A DNA stretch of 32,844 bases. It comes from Phycisphaeraceae bacterium. Lineage in GTDB: Bacteria > Planctomycetota > Phycisphaerae > Phycisphaerales > Phycisphaeraceae. The stretch spans positions 1 through 32,844 of the forward strand of contig PAIY01000116.1 of assembly GCA_002704825.1 (NCBI GenBank), read 5' to 3'. This document shows positions 25,044-32,844 of the stretch, one piece after another; position 1 is the stretch's first letter; each line of letters starts with the position of its first letter. A program made the translations under genes and the position numbers. The notes below the pieces were generated by a model. The model did not search any database and was not told the origin of the DNA. It saw only the letters and a program-made list of their open reading frames with translations.

Positions 25044-26882
25044 ATGGACAACCGATTTGGTTTGAAGGATTGGATCGTCTGCCTGCTGCTTGTGGCGATT
25101 CTCATCACGCTCTGGTTCAAGATGATCCAGGATGATCGGCAGTGGGATAAACTCAGCAAAATCCAGACGACATTGGATGCCCAAGGTGACGAACTCACCC
25201 AGCTTGCCAATAAGCTCGCATCTGGTGTACACGTTACAACCACCACACAAACAGGCAAGACCAACCTCGATGCCGATGGACCGTTTGCACGGATTCTTGC
25301 GCCGATGAATGAGCCGGACTATGCCACCGGTGACTGGGTGATTTATCCCTTTGGTTCGACGGTCAGCAAACTCACGCCGTTGATCTCATCCGATGTTTAC
25401 CAGCGTGTGCTTGAAGACCACGTCATGGAGTCGCTTGCCAATCGTGATCCGATGACACTTGAGTGGCAACCCATGCTTGCCAAGCGTTGGACGATCAGCG
25501 ATGACGGTTTGACCATCGTCTTTAAGCTTCGCGATAACGTCACCTTCTCTGATGGCAAGCCGTTCACTTCAGAAGACGTGGTCTTCAGCTTCGACTGGAT
25601 CATGAATCCCAAAGTTGCAGCACCGCGCGATCGTGCTTACTACGACAAGGTCGAATCGGTCACAGCCAACGGCCCGTATGAAGTCACTTTCAAACTCAAG
25701 GAAACCTACTTCAAGGGCTTTGATGTCTGTGCAGGGATCACGATCCTTGCCAAGCATTTTTACGGCCAATTCACTGAAGCCCAGTTCAACGAATCCACCG
25801 GTTTACTCTTCGGCACCGGCCCGTACAAGTTGGCGGACAACCCACTGGATTGGAAGCCCGGCGAAGGCAAGATCGAACTGGTTCGCAACGACAAGTATTG
25901 GGGCGTTGCACCCGCAATTGACCGCATCGTTTACCGCGAAATTCTCGATGACAACGCACGACTGGTTGCCTTCCGAAACGGTGAACTCGACCGCTACGGC
26001 CCGACACCTGAACAGTATGTTGCCCTCAAGGAAGACGAACAACTGCTCAAGGAAAAACAACTCTTTGAGTTTGAAACCATCACCGGCGGGTATCGTTACA
26101 TTGCCTGGAATCAGATGCAGGAAGGCAAGCCAACCATCTTCGCGGACAAGCGTGTGCGTCAGGCCATGACCATGCTCACCAACCGCGCCCAGATGTCCAA
26201 AAATCTGATGGTCGGATTGGCAACGCCATGCAGTGGCCCGTTCCATCGCCTGGGCAAGCAGGCCAATCCTGATGTCGAACTTTGGCCTTACGCCCCGGAC
26301 AAAGCCAAGGCACTGCTCAAGGAAGCTGGCTTTGAAGACCGTGATGGTGATGGTGTGATCGAGTCTGCTGACGGCAAAAAGTTCACCTTCAAACTCATCT
26401 ACCCAGCTTCCAGTGAAAACTACAAACAGATGGCGTTCTATCTCAAGGATGCCTACGCACGAGCGGGTATTGCCATGGAGCCGGATCCGTTGGAGTGGTC
26501 GATCATGATCCAGCGCATCGGGCAGCGTCAGTTTGATGCGATGACATTGGGTTGGTCAGGTACGATTGAAGGCGATCCCAACCAGATTTTCCATTCCGAT
26601 CAGGTGGCTGATGGTGGTGACAATTATATTCACTACATCAACAAAGACCTGGACAAACTCATCGACGAAGCCCGCATCACCATGGATGAAGACAAACGCA
26701 TGGCACTTTGGCATAAGGTTCATGCGATCCTCCATGAAGACCAACCCTACACGTTCCTCTGGACCACCAAGGCGGTGCTCTTCATGGACAAGCGCGTCAA
26801 GAATGTCCTGCGTGTAAAGACCGGCATCAACGACGTGGAAGAATGGTATGTCCCCCGTAAATTGCAACGTTGGGGCTTGTGA
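25044..26882 (+). CDS. Peptide/oligosaccharide-type ABC transporter substrate-binding protein (SBP family 5), membrane-anchored
   Basis: A 612-residue family 5 solute-binding protein (DppA/OppA-like). Instead of a lipobox it has one N-terminal membrane span (about 10-27) followed by a heptad-like helix (about 28-60, LSKIQTTLDAQGDELTQLANKLA), so it is likely tethered in the membrane by a stalk. The binding domain has LEWQPMLAKRWTISDDGLTIVFKLRDNVTFSDGKPFTSEDVVFSFDWIMNP and later FGTGPYKL, YIAWNQMQEG, DKRVRQAMTML and the EWSIMIQRIGQRQFDAMTLGW region, all typical of the family. GAAGGA precedes the ATG by six bases. It is preceded by a C-type permease and followed by B- and C-type permeases. The ligand may be a peptide or an oligosaccharide. 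Confidence 0.92.
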   Translation: MDNRFGLKDWIVCLLLVAILITLWFKMIQDDRQWDKLSKIQTTLDAQGDELTQLANKLASGVHVTTTTQTGKTNLDADGPFARILAPMNEPDYATGDWVIYPFGSTVSKLTPLISSDVYQRVLEDHVMESLANRDPMTLEWQPMLAKRWTISDDGLTIVFKLRDNVTFSDGKPFTSEDVVFSFDWIMNPKVAAPRDRAYYDKVESVTANGPYEVTFKLKETYFKGFDVCAGITILAKHFYGQFTEAQFNESTGLLFGTGPYKLADNPLDWKPGEGKIELVRNDKYWGVAPAIDRIVYREILDDNARLVAFRNGELDRYGPTPEQYVALKEDEQLLKEKQLFEFETITGGYRYIAWNQMQEGKPTIFADKRVRQAMTMLTNRAQMSKNLMVGLATPCSGPFHRLGKQANPDVELWPYAPDKAKALLKEAGFEDRDGDGVIESADGKKFTFKLIYPASSENYKQMAFYLKDAYARAGIAMEPDPLEWSIMIQRIGQRQFDAMTLGWSGTIEGDPNQIFHSDQVADGGDNYIHYINKDLDKLIDEARITMDEDKRMALWHKVHAILHEDQPYTFLWTTKAVLFMDKRVKNVLRVKTGINDVEEWYVPRKLQRWGL

Positions 26883-26900
26883 TTTTTTTAAAAGGCAGAT

Positions 26901-27030
26901 AACCGCCAAGACGCCAAGGACGCCAAGTTCAATCTGAGATTTTAACTTGTGTGATGTTGGCAATACGGTTGATGAACAATTGATTTGAGACTCTCTTTCC
27001 GACCTTGGCGTTCTTGGCGTCTTGGCGGTT
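26901..27030. repeat. Long inverted repeat between SBP and dppB genes
   Basis: A 27-nt left arm (26901-26927) starting AACCGCCAAGACGCC and a 27-nt right arm (27004-27030) ending TCTTGGCGGTT are reverse complements with 26 of 27 positions matching, separated by 76 bp. Each arm is internally repetitive (CGCCAAG units). The A/T-rich bases flanking both arms are also roughly symmetrical. Confidence 0.92.
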
Positions 27031-27046
27031 TAAAACGAAAACCACC

Positions 27047-28441
27047 ATGCTGACTTACATCATCCGCCGACTTTTACTCATGATCCCCACGCTCATTGGC
27101 GTGACGGCGGTGGTGTTCTTTGTCATGGCTTTTGCACCGGGCGGTTTTGGTGGCAATGTTCTCAATGAGCAGGGCGCCCAAACCGAAGGCGATGAAGCCC
27201 GCCGAATCCGTGAGTATTTCGAACGACGTTACGGTTTGGATCAACCTGCCATTGTGCAGTACGGACGTTGGGTGAATCAGGTTTCCCCCGTTGGTTTTCT
27301 CAATACCTCGCAACTGACATTTACCGATGAGCAGATGCAGGCGATGTCCGACGTGATCGCCGCAGATGACTTACTTCCGAAACTCGGCACGCCACGCGCG
27401 TTGGATGACCTGGTTTTGAACATGGCCAAGTACAAGGACATCGAGCCGACCGATGCGGTGTCGGTGGTGCGTGAATTGCTTGTGGATGTTGATGCGGGAC
27501 TCGCTTGGATCAAGCAGTTGAGCCCGAACATTCTTGAGCGTGATCTGAACCGCGTGACCAAAGCGGAAACGAAGCTCAATCAACAGCGTGAACTCCGCAG
27601 CCTATTGCAATCACAGTTGGCAGGGCGTCAGCGGATTCTCTTTAGCCGACCTGCAATCAAGTGGCCGGACCTGGGGCAATCACTGCGTGGTCGCAAGGTG
27701 ACGCAGATGTTGGCTCAAGCTGTGCCGGTGACGGTGCTGCTTAATGTCATCACCATCCCGATCATTTACTGCATTGCGATTCTCACGGGTATTTACGCAG
27801 CACGACATCGCGGCAAATGGTTCGACATTGCCAGCGGGTTTACCATGATCGCGCTCTGGAGTTTTCCGGTGATTCTGGCAGGGGTGTTGTTGATTTCGTA
27901 CCTTGCCAACAAGCAGTATCTCTGGTGGTTCCCGACTGCGGGGTTACATTCACTTGAGGCCGACAGCATGCGGTTTTTGCCTGCGTTTACTGGTAATGGT
28001 TTTGAGCGTGGGTATTTGCTGGACACGATCTGGCATTTGGTTTTGCCGGTGTTTTGTTTGACCTATGGCGGGTTTGCCGTGCTCTCCAAACTGATGCGTG
28101 GTTCGGTGCTGGATAACATCCGCAGCGACTATGTCCGCACGGTGCGTGCCAAAGGTGTCAGTGAACATGACGTGCTGTTTCGCCATGTGTTTCGCAACAG
28201 TTTGTTGCCTTTGATCACCGTGGCAGCGTCGATCATCCCCGCGTTGTTTGTGGGCTCGGTGATTGTGGAGAACATCTTCTCGATCCCTGGGATGGGCAAG
28301 CTTGGTGTCGAGGCTGCGTTTATGAAAGACCGTGAACTGCTGATGGGCACCACGCTCATCGGCGGGTTGATTGGACTAGCCAGTGAGATCATGCGTGACG
28401 TGCTTTATGCCATGGCCGACCCACGTGTGAGTTATGAATAA
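27047..28441 (+). CDS. ABC transporter permease, DppB/OppB type, with a large insertion
   Basis: A 464-residue permease. TM1 (about residues 5-30, RRLLLMIPTLIGVTAVVFFVMAFAPG) is the normal start of DppB proteins, and from about residue 205 the rest is ordinary (KWPDLGQSLRGRKVTQMLAQAVPVTVLLN, later the EAA loop VRAKGVSEHDVLFRHVFRNSLLPLITV and EXIFSIPGMG-like ENIFSIPGMGKLGVEA). Between them lies about 110-130 extra residues of charged, mostly helical sequence (about 80-205), making the protein much longer than the usual 310-340 residues. The ATG at 27047 begins MLTYIIRR; an upstream TTG at 27005 sits inside the inverted repeat and is unlikely. dppC follows after 16 bp. Confidence 0.9.
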   Translation: MLTYIIRRLLLMIPTLIGVTAVVFFVMAFAPGGFGGNVLNEQGAQTEGDEARRIREYFERRYGLDQPAIVQYGRWVNQVSPVGFLNTSQLTFTDEQMQAMSDVIAADDLLPKLGTPRALDDLVLNMAKYKDIEPTDAVSVVRELLVDVDAGLAWIKQLSPNILERDLNRVTKAETKLNQQRELRSLLQSQLAGRQRILFSRPAIKWPDLGQSLRGRKVTQMLAQAVPVTVLLNVITIPIIYCIAILTGIYAARHRGKWFDIASGFTMIALWSFPVILAGVLLISYLANKQYLWWFPTAGLHSLEADSMRFLPAFTGNGFERGYLLDTIWHLVLPVFCLTYGGFAVLSKLMRGSVLDNIRSDYVRTVRAKGVSEHDVLFRHVFRNSLLPLITVAASIIPALFVGSVIVENIFSIPGMGKLGVEAAFMKDRELLMGTTLIGGLIGLASEIMRDVLYAMADPRVSYE

Positions 28442-28457
28442 GGATTATGCCTAAACG

Positions 28458-29663
28458 ATGACCGCCGTAAACGACCCACAATCTCTACCTCAACCGTTGC
28501 CAGCCAAGCGCCCGCGGAGTTTTCTCGCGGGGGTGTTGTTGGATATGACCGGACGTTGGGGCGCGAGGATTGGGCTTGCATGGATTGGGCTCGTGGCATT
28601 CATGGCGATCTTCGGTCCATTGCTTGCATCGAGTCATCCGATTCTCTGGAAGACAGCGGACGGCGTATCAAGTCCGATGCTCAAACATCTCACGGCTGCG
28701 GATGTGATCATTCTTGCAATGACCTTGGTCGCAGCGATTTTGCTGTGTTTTAAACGAACCCATTTTGGTAAACGGGTATTGATTTTTCTTGGGATCGGTG
28801 TGGTGGTTTCCATCATGACACTTATTTTGATCAAGCCCCCGCAAGCCATCGTCTACAGTCAATACCGTGAAGCGTTGGCCGCAGACGAAGCTCAGTGGGC
28901 GGTGATGACCATCGTGCCATACTCACCGACAGATCGGTTTCGGGAGTTGGAAGAGACACGTTTTCTTTCACCATCTGGCAAACACTGGATGGGGACGACA
29001 GGTGATGGCGAAGACCTGTGCAGTCGCATGATTCATGCCTGCCGCATTGCGTTAGCGGTCGGATTTTTGTCGACGGGGATTGCCATCTGCATCGGCGTGA
29101 TCATCGGCGGACTCATGGGTTATTTCTCAGGTTGGGTGGACTTACTTGGCATGCGTTTGGTCGAAGTCTTTTCCGCGATCCCCACGATTTTCCTGCTCAT
29201 CACATTCGTCGCGTTTTATGGACGCAACCTGTACCTGATGATGATCATTCTCGGGCTCACCGGTTGGGTGGGGTATGCGGTGTTTACACGTGCTGAGTTT
29301 TTGAAATTGCGTGAACAGGATTTTGTGCAGGCTGCGATTGCCTGTGGCTTGCCACTGCGGTCGGTGTTGTTCAAACACATGCTTCCCAATGGTGTGACGC
29401 CGGTGTTGGTCAGTGCGAGCTTTGGCGTTGCTGGTGCGATTCTCACCGAAAGTACGCTGAGTTTCCTGGGACTCGGACTTGTGGAAGAACCAAGTTGGGG
29501 GCAGATGCTCAACCAGGCACGCGGGCAGGGGGGCGTGTTCACGTGGTGGATGGCCATCTATCCGGGCTTTGCGATTTTCTTTACCGTCTTTGCCTACAAC
29601 CTCGTGGGTGAAGCTTTGCGTGACGCGATTGACCCCCAACTCAAAAAGGCAGCACAACTCTGA
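28458..29663 (+). CDS. ABC transporter permease, DppC/OppC type (second copy), extended
   Basis: A 401-residue permease, longer than the usual 290-310. The N-terminal TM (about 38-58) is followed by two extra hydrophobic segments (about 80-97 and 107-125, VLIFLGIGVVVSIMTLILI) and a periplasmic loop ending in GKHWMGTTGDGEDLCSRMIHACRIALAVG, the GTDxxGRD-like region. The EAA loop is QAAIACGLPLRSVLFKHMLPNG, followed by ESTLSFLGLGLVEEPSWGQML. It lies 16 bp after dppB, with AAGGA at the end of dppB as ribosome site, so the two permeases are co-expressed. The extra segments parallel the insertion in the B permease and suggest a distinct subtype with extra periplasmic/membrane parts. Confidence 0.9.
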   Translation: MTAVNDPQSLPQPLPAKRPRSFLAGVLLDMTGRWGARIGLAWIGLVAFMAIFGPLLASSHPILWKTADGVSSPMLKHLTAADVIILAMTLVAAILLCFKRTHFGKRVLIFLGIGVVVSIMTLILIKPPQAIVYSQYREALAADEAQWAVMTIVPYSPTDRFRELEETRFLSPSGKHWMGTTGDGEDLCSRMIHACRIALAVGFLSTGIAICIGVIIGGLMGYFSGWVDLLGMRLVEVFSAIPTIFLLITFVAFYGRNLYLMMIILGLTGWVGYAVFTRAEFLKLREQDFVQAAIACGLPLRSVLFKHMLPNGVTPVLVSASFGVAGAILTESTLSFLGLGLVEEPSWGQMLNQARGQGGVFTWWMAIYPGFAIFFTVFAYNLVGEALRDAIDPQLKKAAQL

Positions 29664-29690
29664 CCCCCGGAACACCCGGAACCCCCGGAA
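29664..29690 (+). repeat. Short CCCGGAA tandem repeat
   Basis: Three near-identical units of (A)CCCCCGGAA / ACACCCGGAA follow directly after the stop of the second C-type permease, 34 bp before the ATPase gene. This looks like a decayed intergenic repeat; no function is evident. Confidence 0.5.
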
Positions 29691-29723
29691 GTTTCAGAAG
29701 CCACAGACGTATAGGGCAAGAAT

Positions 29724-30839
29724 ATGACGCAGCATGACAAACCACAACCACTCCTCCGCGTTGAGAATCTGGCTGTCTCTTTCGACGGGCCTGCCGGTCG
29801 CGTGCGTGCAGTCAATGGGGTGAATCTGTCGATCTATCCCGGGCAGACACTGGGCGTGGTCGGTGAATCAGGTTGCGGTAAATCGGTCTCCGCGCTGTCG
29901 ACCTTGCAATTGGTGCCAACGCCTCCCGGTCGATTTGAGTCGGGAAGCATCTGGTGGAACCCCACTCCGTCTAGTGAAACGGGGTCATCTAGTGAAACGG
30001 GGTCAGACCCTGTTTCGCTAAGTCAGCCGGTTGACTTACTCAAATACTCTGAAAAACAGATGCAGAAAATTCGTGGTAATGACATTGCCATGATCTTTCA
30101 GGAGCCGATGACGTCGCTGAATCCGGTGTACACCGTGGGCGAGCAGATTCTCGAAGCGATCCTGCTGCATCAGAAAGTCTCGCGGTCCGAAGCCGTGGAC
30201 ATTGCAGTGCAGGCTCTGGCGGACGTGGGCATTGCAGATGCCGCATCACGTTTGCGTGTCTACCCGCACCAGATGTCCGGCGGGATGCGTCAGCGTGTGA
30301 TGATTGCCATGGCATTGGCCTGCCAACCCAAATTGCTTTTGGCTGACGAGCCGACGACGGCGTTGGACGTGACGATTCAAGCACAGATTCTCGAATTGCT
30401 CCGCAAACTCCAGGCGGAGCGTGGTATGAGTATCATGCTCATCACGCACGACCTTGGCGTGGTCGCTGAGAACGCGGACGTGGTTGCAGTGATGTATGCC
30501 GGCCGCGTCGTCGAGTATGGCAGTGTTCATGACGTGTTTGAAAATCCGTTGCATCCCTACACGCAAGGCTTGTTTGATTCCATGCCGATTTTGGGTTCAT
30601 CCAAACATCGCCTGCGAACGATTGAAGGCAATGTCCCCAATCCTGCGGACCTGCCCAGCGGTTGCCCGTTTCACCCGCGTTGTCGGAGTTTTCAAGGCGA
30701 TGAGCATTGCACTGCCAACGACCCGCCATTGCGCGAAATCACACCCGGTCATTGGGCAAGCTGCTGGCATGTCGATGGGCATGAACAGGGCAAAGCCACA
30801 CGACCTGATGTCGATGTGGTGACGCAGATTCATGCGTGA
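29724..30839 (+). CDS. Peptide/nickel-type ABC transporter ATPase (DppD/OppD-like) with a repeat-derived insertion
   Basis: A 371-residue ATPase. Walker A is GESGCGKS (47-54), the Q-loop is [11 protein letters not shown] (Q126), the signature is SGGMRQ (185-190), Walker B is LLLADEP (204-210) and the switch His is H242. The C-terminal oligopeptide/dipeptide region contains [15 protein letters not shown] with conserved Cys residues. Between the usual early strand (FESGSIWW) and the Q-loop it carries an insertion, residues about 83-100, built from two in-frame copies of SSETGS plus DPVSLS that come from a palindromic DNA repeat. It is the only ATPase gene seen; the usual second ATPase (DppF) is absent here. 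The start ATG has only a weak ribosome site. Confidence 0.92.
   Translation: MTQHDKPQPLLRVENLAVSFDGPAGRVRAVNGVNLSIYPGQTLGVVGESGCGKSVSALSTLQLVPTPPGRFESGSIWWNPTPSSETGSSSETGSDPVSLSQPVDLLKYSEKQMQKIRGNDIAMIFQEPMTSLNPVYTVGEQILEAILLHQKVSRSEAVDIAVQALADVGIADAASRLRVYPHQMSGGMRQRVMIAMALACQPKLLLADEPTTALDVTIQAQILELLRKLQAERGMSIMLITHDLGVVAENADVVAVMYAGRVVEYGSVHDVFENPLHPYTQGLFDSMPILGSSKHRLRTIEGNVPNPADLPSGCPFHPRCRSFQGDEHCTANDPPLREITPGHWASCWHVDGHEQGKATRPDVDVVTQIHA
29970..30022. repeat. Palindromic tandem repeat inside the ABC ATPase gene
   Basis: Two exact 18-nt copies of TCTAGTGAAACGGGGTCA (29970-29987 and 29988-30005) are followed by GACCCTGTTTCGCTAAG (30006-30022), an imperfect reverse complement (13 of 17). 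The whole thing is in frame and adds 18 residues (83-100) to the ATPase. The GGGTCAGACCC-type core resembles repeated palindromes seen in many genomes. Confidence 0.88.
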
Positions 30840-31306
30840 TGAAAATCTTGCTACATGACTTGGTTATTTTGACCGGGACAATCTTCCCAACTAATCGACA
30901 TCTTGCCAATTAAACCAAACCCGCCAGAGCAGTTCATGTCATTCGTTGCCTGGCAACAATTCGATTCGTCATTCCCGCGCAGGCGGGAATCAAGTGGCAT
31001 TTTGTGAACACTTGCAAGGTCCACTGGACTCCCGCCTGCGCGGGAGTGACGGAAGTGGGCGGTTGTTTATGCGAGTTGCTCGAAAGAACGTGTGCATGAT
31101 TGAGCACTGTTTGTCAATGCGCTATAGGTTTGAAAACTCCTCAAGGCAACTGCATCGGATTCACTTCCGATGCTCAATTTGATGTAACACACGCGTTTTG
31201 GCCGGGATTGGTATTCATCCACGGCAACCGAGTCAAGATGACTCGGCCATGTGTACGGTATCACTCGGCTGTCGTGTTTGAATCATGCTCGTTATCATGA
31301 TGGTCT
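30840..31306. other. Intergenic region between dppD and the HAD phosphatase gene
   Basis: This 467 bp stretch holds no convincing gene. It contains the 85 bp palindromic element at 30967-31051, and two perfect small hairpins, GCATCGGA/TCCGATGC (31152-31159 with 31166-31173) and CCGAGTCA/TGACTCGG (31228-31235 with 31239-31246). These could belong to a structured leader of the HAD gene. No clear terminator follows the ATPase gene. Confidence 0.6.
30967..31051. repeat. 85 bp palindromic element, copy B-C
   Basis: Two 31-nt units in inverted orientation (30967-30997 and 31021-31051) are separated by 23 bp. Each unit forms its own hairpin, ATTCCCGC/GCGGGAAT in the first and ACTCCCGC/GCGGGAGT in the second. 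The outer ends read CGTCA and TGACG. The 23-bp spacer is related, in opposite orientation, to that of the copy at 32219-32303 (16 of 23 positions). Confidence 0.9.
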
Positions 31307-32167
31307 ATGAAGTATCGCATGATTGGTCTTGATCTGGATGGCACACTGCTCAATACCGAGGGGCAGATCAGCCCGGAGAATGTTGCAGCTATCCAACGTG
31401 CGCAGGATGCGGGTGTGATGGTCGTGCCCTGCACCGGGCGTTCGTGGAAAGAGTCCATTCGTCAACTCGTCAACTTCCCCAATCCGGGCCTGGGCATCTT
31501 TACCACCGGCGCGATGATTGCGGACATTCAAAGCGGGCAGTCGGTGGACCTTGCCATGATTGAGCCGCATGTGTCGATGCAGATTGTTGAAAAACTCCGC
31601 GACCTGCCTGAAGCGGTGCTCATTCTCACCGACCGTCATATCACCGGTTATGACTACCTGGTCACCGGCAACGGCACTCTCACGCACAATACGCAATGGT
31701 GGTTCGGGGAGTCTCAGATCGTCACCTATTTCAAAAAAGACATTTCGCTTGATGACCTGCATCATGCGCTGCGTGTGGGGATGGTTGCCAATGGTCCCCG
31801 TGCGATGGCAGCGAGTCAGGAAATTGAAAAACGCCTGGGTTCGCAGGTGAATATGCACTGCTTTGAAGCGGTCCATCAACCCGATCCCAATGAGTGTGTG
31901 TTTATCCTGGAAATCTTCGGCGCCAGTGTCGATAAATGGCGCGGGCTAAGTTGGCTTGCAGGGCAGGAAGAAATCAAGTTGGATCAGATCGTGATGATCG
32001 GCGATGAGATCAATGACATTGCTGCCATTACCCAAGCCGGTTGTGGCATTGCCATGGGCAACGCGATTGATGCGGTCAAGGCTGCTGCCAATCATCAAAC
32101 GTTAAGCCATGACGAACACGGCGTGGCCTACGCGATTGATCAGTTGCTTGCTGGACAGTGGGGGTAA
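31307..32167 (+). CDS. HAD-superfamily (Cof-type) phosphatase
   Basis: A 286-residue HAD hydrolase, probably a small-molecule (sugar phosphate) phosphatase. Motif I is GLDLDGTLLN (D9 nucleophile, D11), motif II sits in VVPCTGRS, the cap domain occupies about residues 80-190, and motif III/IV is QIVMIGDEINDIAAITQAG, followed by GIAMGNAIDAVKAAANH, as in Cof/YidA proteins. The length is normal and all key residues are present. The ribosome site is poor (GATGG). The gene stands alone between two copies of an 85 bp palindromic element in opposite orientation. Confidence 0.92.
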   Translation: MKYRMIGLDLDGTLLNTEGQISPENVAAIQRAQDAGVMVVPCTGRSWKESIRQLVNFPNPGLGIFTTGAMIADIQSGQSVDLAMIEPHVSMQIVEKLRDLPEAVLILTDRHITGYDYLVTGNGTLTHNTQWWFGESQIVTYFKKDISLDDLHHALRVGMVANGPRAMAASQEIEKRLGSQVNMHCFEAVHQPDPNECVFILEIFGASVDKWRGLSWLAGQEEIKLDQIVMIGDEINDIAAITQAGCGIAMGNAIDAVKAAANHQTLSHDEHGVAYAIDQLLAGQWG

Positions 32168-32218
32168 GGCAGATTTTGCCTGTAAATTTGGAACTTCATT
32201 CAGACACATGTCATCATC

Positions 32219-32303
32219 CGTCACTCCCGCGCAGGCGGGAGTCCAGTGGAACTTGCATGTGTGTTGAGAATGCCACTGGATTCCCACCTTCGTGGGAATG
32301 ACG
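32219..32303. repeat. 85 bp palindromic element, copy D-E
   Basis: Two 31-nt units in inverted orientation (32219-32249 and 32273-32303) with a 23-bp spacer, the same architecture as 30967-31051 but in the opposite overall orientation. Stem bases differ in compensating pairs between units (ACTCCCGC/GCGGGAGT; ATTCCCAC/GTGGGAAT), which supports selection or copying of the paired structure. Confidence 0.9.
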
Positions 32304-32340
32304 ATATGGGAACAAGCGTGGCAATATATTGCAACTTCAA

Positions 32341-32844
32341 TCAGTAAACCGGGCTCCAGATCGAGTATTTGTTGATGTCCACCGCTTCGGTGGGGCGATC
32401 AGGTTGGACGGTGTCCTCAAGCAGCATGCGTTTGGCGTGGCCGTCGATGAAGACCACATTCACACCATCATGACGTGCGCGCGGCTGGAAGTCTGACCAC
32501 ATGTATTGCTCGGGGACAGCGACGTAGTACCCGCGATCGCGCTGATTGGCAACGCTGGTGGATTGGGGTTTGTAGGCATCGAGTGTCACCAGCGTGTTCC
32601 CCGGTTTGTTGATCAAATCCAATCGTGCGCTGAATTCATTTTGGCTGGCACCGGTGAAGGGATTCTTGTTTGACCCCCCGCTAAAGCCCAGACCTTCGAT
32701 GTTGTAGCCCATGGAGATGTAACGGTTATCCGTGTCCCAGTCGGTGACGCGGCGTTTGACGTCTTCAGGGCAATAGAAAATCTCACGCCCCATACGATAC
32801 ATGTCCGCTAACAACGCTTCCCAACGATGATCAGCATTCGATGG
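32341..32844 (-). CDS. Pseudopilin-like protein, C-terminal part (cut by the window end)
   Basis: The frame stays open to the right edge of the window (it reads PSNADHRWEALLADMYRMG before the first in-window start-like codons), so this is the C-terminal portion, at least 167 residues, of a longer protein. The segment REIFYCPED, then NRYISMGYNIEG, then RHDGVNVVFIDGHAKRM near the end, is the pattern of planctomycetal prepilin-like proteins with the H-x9-DG motif. The N-terminal methylation motif would lie beyond position 32844. The family matches the complete pseudopilin at 3324-3992. Confidence 0.8.
   Translation of the reverse strand, partial: PSNADHRWEALLADMYRMGREIFYCPEDVKRRVTDWDTDNRYISMGYNIEGLGFSGGSNKNPFTGASQNEFSARLDLINKPGNTLVTLDAYKPQSTSVANQRDRGYYVAVPEQYMWSDFQPRARHDGVNVVFIDGHAKRMLLEDTVQPDRPTEAVDINKYSIWSPVY

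Noticed and set aside
26901..27030. CRISPR array from the CGCCAAG repeats
   Set aside because: The units are short, adjacent and form one inverted repeat; there are no regular spacers and no cas genes.

Overview
The window looks like a chromosomal piece of a Planctomycetota bacterium, most likely of the Phycisphaerae type. This is inferred from the gene mix: prepilin-type proteins with the H-x9-DG C-terminal motif, a GH10 protein with a degenerate active site, a sulfatase and an alpha-rhamnosidase, large Dpp-type permeases, outer-membrane assembly factors (BamD-like, LptE-like), an OleC/OleD pair, and several families of short palindromic intergenic repeats. No rRNA, tRNA, CRISPR array or complete transposase was seen.

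Layout. 1-128: intergenic repeat remnants. 129-4300 (minus): pseudopilin, LacI-type regulator and GH10 protein, probably co-transcribed in that order. 4301-8755 (plus): a small membrane protein, a BamD-like/LptE-like pair overlapping by 4 bp, and FtsH, closed by a strong terminator. 8958-10855 (plus): a sugar-isomerase-like protein and a small membrane protein. 10877-15998: AraC regulator and sulfatase on the minus strand, divergent from a GH78 alpha-L-rhamnosidase; this looks like a small locus for sulfated, rhamnose-containing glycans. 16130-18780 (minus): oleC-oleD with a 4 bp overlap. 18968-21236 (plus): a putative RiPP cluster with a lipoprotein-like precursor carrying two Cys-rich core repeats, an MNIO (DUF692) enzyme and a DUF2063 partner. 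21310-23969 (plus): three consecutive lipoproteins (COG3014, YcfL, LpoB), then a terminator. 24039-30839 (plus): a Dpp/Opp-type ABC importer with two C-type permeases, a membrane-anchored binding protein, a B-type permease and one ATPase. 31307-32167 (plus): a HAD phosphatase lying between two oppositely oriented copies of an 85 bp palindromic element. 32341-32844 (minus): the C-terminal part of another pseudopilin, cut by the window edge.

The most interesting part is 18968-21236. The precursor has an Sec/lipoprotein-type N-terminus and two near-identical HDCAGxNxCKGLGGCHV units (CX5CX5C), followed by a long hairpin and then the MNIO and its partner. This fits a bufferin-like, metal-binding modified peptide, but the two-unit, apparently lipidated design looks distinct. 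Other points of note: an in-frame palindromic repeat inside the ABC ATPase gene, the loss of the GH10 acid/base Glu, a probable Asp-to-Asn change at a metal position of the isomerase-like protein, and a long inverted repeat between the binding-protein and permease genes. All calls come from reading the sequence; no database search was run.
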